64,000 bases of DNA, taken from NCBI RefSeq assembly GCF_000233455.1, contig NZ_JH376426.1, positions 242,496 to 306,495 on the forward strand. Reading direction: 5' to 3'. Below are positions 26,988 to 35,573 of the stretch, in pieces; positions within the stretch are counted from its first letter, which is position 1, and the number at the start of each line of letters is the position of its first letter. The notes under the pieces are model-generated. The model saw only the letters and a program-made list of their open reading frames with translations. It had not been told where the DNA came from and ran no database searches. The DNA is from [Clostridium] citroniae WAL-17108 (GTDB taxonomy: Bacteria; Bacillota; Clostridia; Lachnospirales; Lachnospiraceae). The position numbers and the translations under genes were made by a program.

Positions 26988-27020
26988 TATGGTATTTGCA
27001 TTTTCCGGCTTTTCCCCCTT

Positions 27021-28160
27021 TTATATCAGGGTCCTGAAATACTCATCCAGGAAGGTCATGGCAATCCCCACGGCGGAAGCCTCCTTTTCATAGCCGCAGG
27101 TCCTCAGATACAGGGTGTCGTTGTCAAACATATTATACGCCGTTACCTTGTGTTCCAGCTTTGACATGTACTGCTTCAGATAACCGCCCACATATCCCCC
27201 CAGCACAATGTCACAGTCAAAAGCCATCCTGAGATTCGTTATGACGATGGACAGGTCCTCCAGGTAGGTATCCCAGATTTCCATGGCTTCCCGGTCCCCC
27301 TGTTCCAAAAGCTGGAAGAAATCAGCCAGCCCTGCGTCCTCTCCCGCAAAGGAAGACAGCACTCCTGCGGAACAATAGGGATCCACGCATCCGCGCTTTT
27401 TGCAGTAGCAGGGCTTTCCCCCAGGATGTATGATCATATGCCCAAACTCGGCACTGCGGAAATGATCCCCGGCATATATGGTATTGTCCAGATACACCGA
27501 TCCCCCCACCGTGTTGCTGAGGGAGAGATAAACCGCATTCCGGTCCGTCCCCTGCAGTTCTGCAATGGCGGCGCTGTTGGCATCATTTTCAAAGTGGACC
27601 GGATAGTGGATCAGGCGGCTGATCACCTCCAGATTAATATCACTCACCTGAAGGATATGGGAGCGGATCAGACGGGCGTTCTCTTTATCAATGATCCCAG
27701 GCATGGAAATACCTACCCCCAATAGTTTATCCCTGTTGATCCGGCGGCTCTCCCCGGCCTGGTCCAGAAACTTCTCCAACTCCCCCGCCACTTTCTCATA
27801 ATACTCAGATGTATTCTCATACCGTCTGCGGATCCGGTGTCCGCACACAGCATCCCCGTTCAGGTCAATGATCACATAGCTGACATGGTTGGCCGTAATG
27901 TCTATGCCCGCCGCGTATTTTACACTCTTTACAACCGACAGGGCCTTGGCCTTGCGTCCTCCTGTGGATTCGTACTCCCCCACCTCCTCCACAATACCGG
28001 CTTTCATTAACTCCTTCACATTCTGGAGGACCGTGGGCATACTAAGTCCCAGCTCCACGGCAAGCTCAGGTTTGGAAATATGCTTTCTGAGACGGATGTG
28101 GCTGGCGATCCTGGCCTTGTTCAGGCGCTTTTTCTCTGCTGCTTTTTCATTTATCTTCAT
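27021..28160 (-). CDS. ROK-family transcriptional repressor (XylR/NagC-like)
   Basis: Protein of 379 residues. Residues about 15-75 form a winged helix-turn-helix (ISKPELAVELGLSMPTVLQNVKEL); residues about 80-379 are a ROK sugar-kinase-like domain with GVGISMPGIIDKE and a cysteine cluster CYCKKRGCVDPYC that binds structural zinc in this family. Ligands are usually sugars or sugar phosphates. It lies upstream of the dehydrogenase and kinase genes and probably represses them in the absence of their polyol/ketose. Confidence 0.92.
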   Translation of the reverse strand: MKINEKAAEKKRLNKARIASHIRLRKHISKPELAVELGLSMPTVLQNVKELMKAGIVEEVGEYESTGGRKAKALSVVKSVKYAAGIDITANHVSYVIIDLNGDAVCGHRIRRRYENTSEYYEKVAGELEKFLDQAGESRRINRDKLLGVGISMPGIIDKENARLIRSHILQVSDINLEVISRLIHYPVHFENDANSAAIAELQGTDRNAVYLSLSNTVGGSVYLDNTIYAGDHFRSAEFGHMIIHPGGKPCYCKKRGCVDPYCSAGVLSSFAGEDAGLADFFQLLEQGDREAMEIWDTYLEDLSIVITNLRMAFDCDIVLGGYVGGYLKQYMSKLEHKVTAYNMFDNDTLYLRTCGYEKEASAVGIAMTFLDEYFRTLI

Positions 28161-28198
28161 ATGATCCGCCTACTTTCATCAATGCTTTCATAAAAGTA

Positions 28199-28227
28199 AT
28201 CATACATCCTCGCTGGTTATAATGCAA
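28199..28227 (-). promoter_or_regulatory. Promoter of the ROK regulator gene
   Basis: Minus strand TTGCAT (28222-28227), 17-nt spacer, TATGAT (28199-28204). A TTACTTT half-site overlaps the end of the -10, resembling the operator at 26943 and suggesting autorepression. Confidence 0.62.
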
Positions 28228-28249
28228 TGTATTTTCTCTGGGACAGGGC

Positions 28250-28278
28250 AAAAAAAGAGGCCTGAACAGACCTCCTTT
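28250..28278 (-). terminator. Terminator after the metallopeptidase gene
   Basis: Minus-strand GAGGTCTG/CAGGCCTC hairpin (one G-U pair) followed by TTTTTTT. It lies about 30 nt past the stop codon at 28308. Confidence 0.78.
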
Positions 28279-28307
28279 TAATTTCTATGTACCCTCGCCG
28301 GGCAGGC

Positions 28308-28907
28308 TTACACCTGGCCTCCGTTCTCCTTCAGCCATTTCCTGCGCCTTTTATAATCAGGCATGATCCGCTCCACCTCGGCCCAAAACCTGGAAGAATG
28401 ATTCATCTCCCTGCGGTGGGCCAGCTCGTGGACCACCACATAGTCCAACACCTCCGGAGGCATAAGGATCAGCTTCCAGTGAAAATTCAGGTTTCCCCGG
28501 GCGCTGCAGCTGCCCCACCGGGTCTTTGCAGCCCGTACCGTGATCCGGTTATAGGTCACGCCCATCAGACCGGCATAATACGCGGCCCTGTCTTCCAGCT
28601 GTTTCCTGGCCTTTTTCCTGTACACTGCTTCCAGCCCGGGATCCTGCACATAGTCAGGCTGGGGCCTTTCCTCCCGGATGCGGCGCCTTTCCTCTGTAAG
28701 AAACCACTTCTGGACGATCCAGTCCTGGCGTTCCCGGATAAAGTCCATCACGGACTGGCCCGGTATTCTCTGGGGGACACGGGCACAGACCCGCCCATCG
28801 GCATTGACCTCCAGTCCCATGGTCCTGCGCCTGGAGTAGATCACCTCCACGGGGATCACCCCCTCTTCCTGTCCACGGCGCCAGTTGATTTCCACTTTTC
28901 GTATCAT
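28308..28907 (-). CDS. YgjP-type (DUF45/M48-like) metallopeptidase
   Basis: Cytoplasmic protein of 199 residues. The zinc site HELAHRREMNHSSRFW is complete (HExxH plus a downstream His), as is the preceding RWGSCSARGNLNFHW, both hallmarks of the YgjP/WLM metallopeptidase family. The start at 28907 has AGGTG 6 nt upstream; a GTG at 28916 is possible. It begins 62 nt after the wzm stop, but belongs functionally to neither glycan half. Known family members are poorly characterised. Confidence 0.9.
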   Translation of the reverse strand: MIRKVEINWRRGQEEGVIPVEVIYSRRRTMGLEVNADGRVCARVPQRIPGQSVMDFIRERQDWIVQKWFLTEERRRIREERPQPDYVQDPGLEAVYRKKARKQLEDRAAYYAGLMGVTYNRITVRAAKTRWGSCSARGNLNFHWKLILMPPEVLDYVVVHELAHRREMNHSSRFWAEVERIMPDYKRRRKWLKENGGQV

Positions 28908-28969
28908 TGAAAACACCTGCTTTTTACAAAATACCTGAAACCGGGTCTAAACATCCGGAAACACACGCT

Positions 28970-29782
28970 CTAAAGCACATCGGAAAAATGCGGCCTGAGA
29001 CGCTTGAACATCTTAAGTCCAACCAGGAACACGGTGATCGTCACCGCCCAGTAATATATGGTCATAAGCGGCCGTTCCCAGAACCAATTTCCGGTGAGCA
29101 TGCTGTCCCTATAACCGGCGGCAATATAATAAAATGGATTAAACTTTAACAGGGACACGATCCAGGGCCTGTCTGAAAACATGGACTCCGCATACATGAT
29201 AGGCGTCATCCAGATCCCAAACTGAAGACAGATACCCACGATCTGCGTCATATCCTTAAAGAACACATTGACCGCGCTGGTGAAAAACCCGATCCCAAGA
29301 GCCAGCATACTGGCTGCAAAGGTATAATAAATGGCCTGGATCCAGGTAATTCGGACCTGTACTCCCGTAACCAGGTACATGCCGATCATGATCAGCACAA
29401 AAAATCCATGGACCAGAAGGCAGCTCACCAGCTTGATCAGGGGAAGGATCTCCACCTTAAACACCACTTTTTTTACCAGGTAGCTGTATTCCTGAAGGCA
29501 GCCCGTGATTGCGTTCATGCATTCACTGTAAAAGAACCAGGGCACGATACCGGGGACCAGCCAGGCCACATAGGATGCCCCAGTCACGGGCGGCGGCGTC
29601 TTAAAGCCTCCCTCACCAAATATAAAGGCATAGATGGCAATGGTCACAATGGGCTGTATGAACATCCACACAATGCCGAAATAGGATCCCACAAACCGCT
29701 TGCGGAAATCCGCCTTGCCTAAATCCCAGATCAGCTTTCTCTTCTCTATAATCTCCTTACCAAGAGACAGTACGTAATTCAT
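28970..29782 (-). CDS. wzm: Polysaccharide ABC exporter permease
   Basis: ABC-2 type permease of 270 residues with six membrane helices. The N-terminal amphipathic region (DLGKADFRKRFVGSYFGIVWMFIQP) and the YRDSMLTGNWFW segment are typical of Wzm/TagG/RfbA proteins that flip undecaprenyl-linked polysaccharide. It is the last glycan gene of this half. Its ATPase partner is not next to it; wzt, whose start is 12.4 kb further downstream on the same strand, is the only candidate in the window. Confidence 0.93.
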   Translation of the reverse strand: MNYVLSLGKEIIEKRKLIWDLGKADFRKRFVGSYFGIVWMFIQPIVTIAIYAFIFGEGGFKTPPPVTGASYVAWLVPGIVPWFFYSECMNAITGCLQEYSYLVKKVVFKVEILPLIKLVSCLLVHGFFVLIMIGMYLVTGVQVRITWIQAIYYTFAASMLALGIGFFTSAVNVFFKDMTQIVGICLQFGIWMTPIMYAESMFSDRPWIVSLLKFNPFYYIAAGYRDSMLTGNWFWERPLMTIYYWAVTITVFLVGLKMFKRLRPHFSDVL

Positions 29783-29815
29783 ATGTTATTTCCTTTTCCA
29801 ATGCCACTTAGACAG

Positions 29816-30370
29816 CTAAAATTTAAAAGTATCCTCAAGGCCGCTCCACTTCTTGTCCTTGTCGGAGATGATCAGCTCCATGCCCTCTTCAATGGGCCAC
29901 TGAACCCCGATCTGCGGATCGTCCCATTTAAGGCCGCCCTCATCGCCGGGATGATAGAAGTCCGTACATTTGTAAGCAAACTCCGCTTCATCAGAGAGCA
30001 CCAGGAAACCATGGGCAAACCCCTCCGGAATATAGAACTGCTTTTTGTTCTCCGCAGAGAGCACCACGCCGAACCATTTTCCATATGTCTCAGAATCAGA
30101 GCGCAGGTCCACTGCCACATCAAACACAGTTCCCCTGACCGCGCGCACCAGCTTGCCCTGGGGATACTGTTTCTGGAAATGCAGGCCTCTCAGCACGCCT
30201 TTCACGGACATGGACTGGTTGTCCTGGACAAATACCATATTCAGTCCCGCTTCCCTGAAATCGTTCTGATTATAAGTTTCCACAAAATATCCCCGCTCGT
30301 CCTTAAAAACAGTTGGCTCAATCACATATAACCCCTTGATCTCACAGGGCGTCACTTTTATCTTTCCCAT
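29816..30370 (-). CDS. rfbC: dTDP-4-dehydrorhamnose 3,5-epimerase
   Basis: Cupin-fold epimerase of 184 residues, the normal RmlC length. Visible signatures are PTVFKDERGYFVETYN, RGLHFQ with the catalytic histidine, and EGFAHGF, YKCTDFY. It catalyses the third step of dTDP-L-rhamnose synthesis. The rmlA, rmlB and rmlD partners are not in this window, so they must be elsewhere if rhamnose is made. It precedes wzm by 33 nt. Confidence 0.94.
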   Translation of the reverse strand: MGKIKVTPCEIKGLYVIEPTVFKDERGYFVETYNQNDFREAGLNMVFVQDNQSMSVKGVLRGLHFQKQYPQGKLVRAVRGTVFDVAVDLRSDSETYGKWFGVVLSAENKKQFYIPEGFAHGFLVLSDEAEFAYKCTDFYHPGDEGGLKWDDPQIGVQWPIEEGMELIISDKDKKWSGLEDTFKF

Positions 30371-30392
30371 TATTATCTGCTCCTTTTATCTC

Positions 30393-30480
30393 TTATCCAC
30401 ATCCATCTGGCAATTTTATCACTTTATCCACGGTCTGGCAATACTTTATCTACTTTATCCACGGCCGGGCAAACCGATCC
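30393..30480. repeat. Three imperfect tandem repeats of about 30 nt
   Basis: The gap between the DUF2142 gene and rfbC holds three diverged copies of a unit resembling TTTATCCACGGTCTGGCAA. No gene was found in it. Such repeats may be spacer slippage or binding sites for an unknown protein; the ATCCAC core is not enough to call DnaA boxes. Confidence 0.6.
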
Positions 30481-30491
30481 ACCCACTGCGG

Positions 30492-32168
30492 TCACGAAAC
30501 CCGAAGGCATACAATAGAAAAAATCCTCAGCACCACATACAGATCCATGACTGCCATCACATAAAGCAGCGGCCTGTCGCTGCAGTCCGTCCGCACCACC
30601 CTGTTGTTTTTAAGGGTCAGCAGGAAAATGGGAAGCAGGGGCAGCAGGTATCTGCCCTGTACGCCGTTGATCACATTGGAAGTCACCGGAGTCCATGCCA
30701 AAAGCATGGAGAACATCAGGGCCCCAAGGCACAAAAAACAGAGAAACCAGATCCATGCCCTGTTCGCCATGGTCATGACCAGGCGCTCTCCCGGTTTTCT
30801 GAACGCAAGCATCAAAAGAATGGCTGTCAGCCCAAGGATCAACACATAGGGGGTGTTCAGCACCGCATCCATGTTGCCCAGGGATTCCCCCAGCATACCG
30901 GAATACAGCTTTTCCCCCTGCCACATCAGGGTATTGTAGCACATTCTAAGTACCAGCAGGGGACTGTGCACCAGCTGGGCAAATGTATATCCCGTCTCCT
31001 CAGCCCAGGCAATGTAGCCCTCCGAAGCCTCCGTATACATGGCCACCGTCCGGCTGTTTACGGCCAGCATAGCGGCCCCGAAGGCACCCAGCACAGCGGC
31101 AGCGCTCACCGTCCATTTCCCCCATCCCCCAAATTTCCTTACAGGGATCAGCAGGCAGAAACCTGCGATTACACCGTACACCATCTTACACGGTCCCATG
31201 ACTGCCATGATAAGGGCCAGCAAAACCACATCTCTTACCTTTACACGCTGCGCCTCATAAGCCAGATGCAGGCAGACCGCGGCAAAATAGCCGCTGAGGG
31301 AGATGATCATCACATCATAGGAAAAAGATGCCGCCAGATGCAGGGTCATGGGAAGCAGGTACACGCCAAACGCCGCCTCTTTCCCAAAGGGCATCCGCCT
31401 TATGGTAAGGCAGCCCATGGCCGTAAAGAAAAACAGGTTGAACAAACGGCCCATATAAAGAAGGCCAATGCCTCCCAGTCCCATCAGCCGGGCCAGGGTA
31501 ATTCCCAGGGCCTGGGGCACGTATGCCAGAGGGGTTGTCCTCACCGGAGGCTGGTAGGAAACCGCCGTCTCCTCCATCTCCTCCCCCTCTTCTTCCTGGT
31601 GCGCGCCTCTTATCCCCCGGTCATAGATGGCGCGGTAGGTATCCTGGCCCAACTCCTGGCCCAGGACCACTGCCTTTTGCTGTTCTCCTCCATGTTCCCT
31701 GAATCCGGTCCCGTCCGTCTCCATCACATCATACAGGTCCTCGATGAACGCATCCTGCGCCCGCAGGAGCACCCGCCCGTCATGGGCATTGGCTGTCTTT
31801 CCCATCATATGGCTGGACAGCTGGTAAGCACTGATAAAATGGCTCACCTCATCCGGCGCTGAAAGGGGCGGCAGTACAAAGAGGAACAAAAGTCCCAGGC
31901 TGATGGCGGACGCTGCAAATATCTGTTCCAGTTTCCACTGCTTTCTTATAAAAACCACATATCCCAGCCCCCCAGCTGTCAGTGCCGCCAAAAAGCAGAG
32001 CCCTCCATACCAGCCGTAAAGCCAGGTCTCTCCTGTTTCCAGTACCCCGGCCCTCACATCCAGGAAATGCCAGGCTGCCAGGATCAGCAGAGTCAGGCCG
32101 CAGCCCACCCAAAGTCCATACCGCTTACAGGACACCGCCTGCTTGCCTGTGGTCCGCTTACCTCCCAT
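30492..32168 (-). CDS. DUF2142 polytopic membrane protein
   Basis: Protein of 558 residues with about twelve membrane helices. The PPLSAPDEVSHFISAY segment after an early helix is the hallmark of DUF2142 proteins, which are thought to be GT-C-like enzymes of surface glycans. The start at 32168 overlaps the DUF2304 gene by 11 nt (ATGGGAGGTAA), showing coupling. Acidic residues in the APDE motif may be catalytic. Biochemical role not established. Confidence 0.85.
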   Translation of the reverse strand: MGGKRTTGKQAVSCKRYGLWVGCGLTLLILAAWHFLDVRAGVLETGETWLYGWYGGLCFLAALTAGGLGYVVFIRKQWKLEQIFAASAISLGLLFLFVLPPLSAPDEVSHFISAYQLSSHMMGKTANAHDGRVLLRAQDAFIEDLYDVMETDGTGFREHGGEQQKAVVLGQELGQDTYRAIYDRGIRGAHQEEEGEEMEETAVSYQPPVRTTPLAYVPQALGITLARLMGLGGIGLLYMGRLFNLFFFTAMGCLTIRRMPFGKEAAFGVYLLPMTLHLAASFSYDVMIISLSGYFAAVCLHLAYEAQRVKVRDVVLLALIMAVMGPCKMVYGVIAGFCLLIPVRKFGGWGKWTVSAAAVLGAFGAAMLAVNSRTVAMYTEASEGYIAWAEETGYTFAQLVHSPLLVLRMCYNTLMWQGEKLYSGMLGESLGNMDAVLNTPYVLILGLTAILLMLAFRKPGERLVMTMANRAWIWFLCFLCLGALMFSMLLAWTPVTSNVINGVQGRYLLPLLPIFLLTLKNNRVVRTDCSDRPLLYVMAVMDLYVVLRIFSIVCLRVS

Positions 32169-32562
32169 CTTCTTCCTCCCCGGCCGTGCCGGCATCCAAA
32201 AGCTCCTGCATCCGCAGCTCCAACTCCTCCTGCTCCTTCTGGGCAAGAGCGATCTTTTGGACCAGCTCCTTCTGTTTGCTCTCCAGCTGGGATACCTGGA
32301 GGGTCATGCTGAATACCTTTACCATAAGCAAAAATATCATAAAAAGGAACAGGAAATTGGGGGTGGAATAGATTCCCAGAAGCCTGGCGCAGGCATCAGC
32401 CACGGCCGGACACAGGGAAAACACCACCAGGATCAAGGCTACGATCACCCAGAACATGGCTGCCTCGATCTGGACCTTTGCCTGACGTATTTTCCTCAGC
32501 ATAAAGGACATAGTCAATAAAGAGACTATAATCAATATGATCCTGAATATAGGTTGCATCAT
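32158..32562 (-). CDS. DUF2304 small membrane protein
   Basis: Protein of 134 residues with three hydrophobic segments (about 5-20, 32-50, 65-85) and a C-terminal coiled coil of about 40 residues rich in Glu/Gln/Lys/Leu. This layout fits DUF2304, which is commonly found next to family 2 glycosyltransferases and may anchor them. Here it follows a GT2 gene by 21 nt and overlaps the DUF2142 gene. Confidence 0.82.
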   Translation of the reverse strand: MMQPIFRIILIIVSLLTMSFMLRKIRQAKVQIEAAMFWVIVALILVVFSLCPAVADACARLLGIYSTPNFLFLFMIFLLMVKVFSMTLQVSQLESKQKELVQKIALAQKEQEELELRMQELLDAGTAGEEEDGR

Positions 32563-32583
32563 GGTCCTACCTGCTTTCTTTTG

Positions 32584-33561
32584 TTATTTCCAGTATTCTT
32601 TATTCATGCTGCATTTGACTGCCAGGCTTTTGGGCAGCATGCGGTAGCATCTTCCCACCCGGTATCCCATATACTTGAATCCGCTTTTCACGATCATACC
32701 CGGTATCAGCCATGGACGGCGGATCTTCACAAGGTGTCCTGCGGTCTGCTTCACAAGACGGATTCCTTCGCTCTCCGACCGGATGCCGGCAAATACCTCA
32801 GGATGGTCTGTCTGGGATACGGCCAGATCAAAATTCCGCCGGAACTGGGCTGCGCACCCGTAGTTATGGGAATGGATCACCCTTGCCTCCGCCACATAGG
32901 CAATGGCGTAGTCGTCCTGAAGCACGGCCCTGCCCGCAAATATCATATCTTCATTAAATATGGTCTTGGTGATAAACCCGCCCTGGAACCAAAACTTTTC
33001 ACGGTCGTAGGCGCAGCACGCATTGGAGGCAAAAAAGGTCTTGATCCCCATGCGCTCCAGGTCCTCCTTTGTCTTGATACAGCTCTCCTCCGGATAGTTA
33101 AAGGACCTGGTATAACGCTCTGCCATGGGGCAGTCCTTATCCGGCAGCTGGCGTGCATAGGCCATGATCACAGACTCCCCCTGGGGCCCCCGCTGTTTAA
33201 ACGCATCCACAAGATGCCCGATCAGGTGCTCATCCGCAGGCACGGCGTCATCTGTCATGAATACTATGATGTCCGCCCTGCTGTAGCGGGCGCCCCGGTT
33301 CCTGGTGGCTCCATGGTCAAACTCGGTCTTTGACAAATGGTGGACCTCCATATTGGGGATCCCCTGATATCCCTTGTCATTCCAGTAGGCCTTTTCCGTA
33401 TTCATCACTATGATCCTTCCCACCGGATATGTCTGAAGCCCCAGCATTTTAAGCAGCCTGGAAAACTTCTTTCCCGGCTTATAGGTGGGTATGATCACAT
33501 CCACTTTAGGGCTGTATGTGTGTTCTGATATTCTAGTCCTCTCTTCCTCCATTACAAGCAT
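32584..33561 (-). CDS. Family 2 glycosyltransferase (rhamnosyltransferase-like)
   Basis: Protein of 325 residues with the motifs VDVIIPTYKPG, KTEFDHGATRNRGA and FMTDDAVPAD, the pattern of RfbF/WbbL-type rhamnosyltransferases. A cytoplasmic enzyme acting on lipid-linked intermediates. The rfbC gene downstream fits a rhamnose-containing glycan. The gene overlaps the flippase stop by 29 nt; the start may instead be the ATG at 33552, which lies 10 nt from GGAG. Confidence 0.87.
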   Translation of the reverse strand: MLVMEEERTRISEHTYSPKVDVIIPTYKPGKKFSRLLKMLGLQTYPVGRIIVMNTEKAYWNDKGYQGIPNMEVHHLSKTEFDHGATRNRGARYSRADIIVFMTDDAVPADEHLIGHLVDAFKQRGPQGESVIMAYARQLPDKDCPMAERYTRSFNYPEESCIKTKEDLERMGIKTFFASNACCAYDREKFWFQGGFITKTIFNEDMIFAGRAVLQDDYAIAYVAEARVIHSHNYGCAAQFRRNFDLAVSQTDHPEVFAGIRSESEGIRLVKQTAGHLVKIRRPWLIPGMIVKSGFKYMGYRVGRCYRMLPKSLAVKCSMNKEYWK

Positions 33562-34855
33562 ACTCCTTTTTTTCCTTCTGATAAACGCCTGCCGTATACA
33601 GGCCGAATCCCAGCACTAATCCCACCATTAACAGCAGATAACATCCTGCCGCCCCATTGATCCCGAAGCCAGACACCAGGGTTCCCGATAGGGCCGCTGC
33701 CAGAACCGCCGCCAGCAGATAGACCACAAAGATCGCTCTCTGCCTGCGCATGATAACCAGCGAATAATACATAAGATTAGCCAGGGCATAAAATCCTCCC
33801 CCCAGCACAATAACCACAAATGCCCCATAATAAGGCACCAGCATGCCTGTGTACTGTCCGCCCAGAAGCATTTCCATCACGGACAGTACCCATTTTCCCA
33901 ACACAGCCGTGGCGCCCACTGCCAGCACGGTCAGTCCGCCAATAACAGCGGCGATCCGTTTAAGCTCACTTTTAAAACAGTCAAACTCATGCCCGTTCCA
34001 CATATCTGTCAGCTTGGTGAGGAATGGCCGTATCACAAAGTTAGCTACCATATAAATAACAGAGGTAGGCATAAAAATCAAGTTAAAGTATCCGGAAGCG
34101 GCATTGTTCATTCTTGCGTCAATGGCGTACCTGGCTGCGGAAAACACATAAAAGTCCAGAAATGTGGCCACAAACAGGAATACGGTGCTGCCAAGCACCC
34201 TCAGGTTCTGCTTTTCCCTCTTATTCCAGTCCACTGTCCCGATGGCGCGGATCACGTCCAGGTTAAACAGAGCCACCCCCAGCATCTGGGCCGCCACTGC
34301 GGCCAGACAGGCCAGCAGAAGGTGCTCCAAAGAGACCAGCACGATCAGGAAGGAGGACACAGAAAGGATGGTCCTGAAAAAGTTGGATTTCCCTGTCAGG
34401 TACAGACTGCCCTGGCGCTGGAACTCCGACTCATATACATCAGCATACCCATCTATTACCTTGTATATGACAAGAAGGATGAGAATCATGCATTTCCCCG
34501 CGCTGTACTCCCCGGTTCCATGGCGGTAGGTCAGGTACACCGCCCCCATCACCAATGCCAGGATACATGTCGCATTTCGGCATTCCAGGTACTCCCCAAA
34601 GGAATACTCTCCCTTGTTGTCCGTGATCTGAAAGGGCCGGATGCCAAAATAAGCCACAATGAACATCTGCTGTCCCAGGGTGGAAAATCCAAAGGAAAAG
34701 ATCCCTCCCTGGTCATCCCCCACCACGCGTATGACCAGAAAAGACAGAACCATGCTGGCAAATGCATAAACAAAGCTTCCTGCAATGTTCCAGAGCACGT
34801 TCTGCCGCCCAATGTCAGTGCCTTTATATAATAAATGTCTCGTTAAATTCTTCAT
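33533..34855 (-). CDS. Wzx-like polysaccharide flippase
   Basis: Membrane protein of 440 residues with about twelve to thirteen helices, in the MOP (MATE/Wzx) superfamily by pattern: NVLWNIAGSFVYAFASM at the N-terminus and internal repeats. Family members flip undecaprenyl-linked repeat units. The cluster has a second flippase at 41457 and an ABC exporter as well, so different glycans, or different steps, may be handled. It sits 6 nt after a GT2 gene. Confidence 0.85.
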   Translation of the reverse strand: MKNLTRHLLYKGTDIGRQNVLWNIAGSFVYAFASMVLSFLVIRVVGDDQGGIFSFGFSTLGQQMFIVAYFGIRPFQITDNKGEYSFGEYLECRNATCILALVMGAVYLTYRHGTGEYSAGKCMILILLVIYKVIDGYADVYESEFQRQGSLYLTGKSNFFRTILSVSSFLIVLVSLEHLLLACLAAVAAQMLGVALFNLDVIRAIGTVDWNKREKQNLRVLGSTVFLFVATFLDFYVFSAARYAIDARMNNAASGYFNLIFMPTSVIYMVANFVIRPFLTKLTDMWNGHEFDCFKSELKRIAAVIGGLTVLAVGATAVLGKWVLSVMEMLLGGQYTGMLVPYYGAFVVIVLGGGFYALANLMYYSLVIMRRQRAIFVVYLLAAVLAAALSGTLVSGFGINGAAGCYLLLMVGLVLGFGLYTAGVYQKEKKEYACNGGRED

Positions 34856-34861
34856 TCCGGT

Positions 34862-35548
34862 TCAACGCTTTCTAAAATTCTGTATAAATAATATGGATAA
34901 AAGCATGCGGGTCATATAATGAACTGCGGTGAGGGGCCTGAGATAACTCTCCCCCTCCAAACGCTCGTCAATGGTAACCGGAACCTCCGCCACCTGCGCG
35001 CCCTGTTTGATCAGAAATGAAACCGTATCCGGCTCCGGCCCGTAATTCAGGTTCAGGGCAAACTCCTCGATCATCTTCCTGTCAAAGAGACGCATACCGG
35101 AAGTGGGGTCCGTGATCCTTGCCCCTGTGGTAAGCCGGATCGCCGCTGCGATCAGGCGGCTGCCCACCATGCGCATGGACCAGTCTTTTTTTGCAGTCAG
35201 GAACCTAGACCCTATGACAATATCATATCCCTGGTCCAGCTTCTCCTTCATGGAGGCAACATACTCAGGTCTGTGCTGCCCATCCCCGTCAAACTGGATC
35301 GCGTACCGGTATCCCCTCTGGTAGGCGTATTTCATTCCGGCCTGAAAGCAGCCTGCAAGTCCCAGGTTCACGGGCAGATCCAGAAGGTTGTACCCGTTTT
35401 TCCTGCAGATTTCAGCCGTGTGGTCCCTGGACCCATCGTTCACCACCACGTAATCCAGTTCCGGAAAATCCTGCTCCAGATGATTTACCACTTTTTCAAT
35501 ATTTTTTTCCTCATTGTAGGCCGGTATCACCAGCAGTACCTTTTCCAT
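34862..35548 (-). CDS. Family 2 glycosyltransferase, dolichyl-phosphate mannosyltransferase-like
   Basis: Protein of 228 residues with VIPAYNEEKNIEKVVNHL, VVNDGSRDHTAEI and QFDGDGQHRPEY. This is the DPM1-type GT2 signature; such enzymes make polyprenyl-phosphate sugars or add sugars directly. No membrane helix is present. Enzymes of this type often supply lipid-phosphate donors to GT-C proteins, several of which are encoded here. Confidence 0.9.
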   Translation of the reverse strand: MEKVLLVIPAYNEEKNIEKVVNHLEQDFPELDYVVVNDGSRDHTAEICRKNGYNLLDLPVNLGLAGCFQAGMKYAYQRGYRYAIQFDGDGQHRPEYVASMKEKLDQGYDIVIGSRFLTAKKDWSMRMVGSRLIAAAIRLTTGARITDPTSGMRLFDRKMIEEFALNLNYGPEPDTVSFLIKQGAQVAEVPVTIDERLEGESYLRPLTAVHYMTRMLLSILFIQNFRKR

Positions 35549-35573
35549 ATAGATTCCTCTGTCAGATTTATTC

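Noticed and set aside
30393-30480. DnaA boxes / replication origin (TTATCCACA-like words)
   Set aside because: Only partial matches, no dnaA or dnaN nearby, and the gap lies within a glycan operon.
30336-31862. 508-codon plus-strand reading frame
   Set aside because: Antisense to the DUF2142 gene; composition (His/Gln/Pro rich) is that of a shadow frame.
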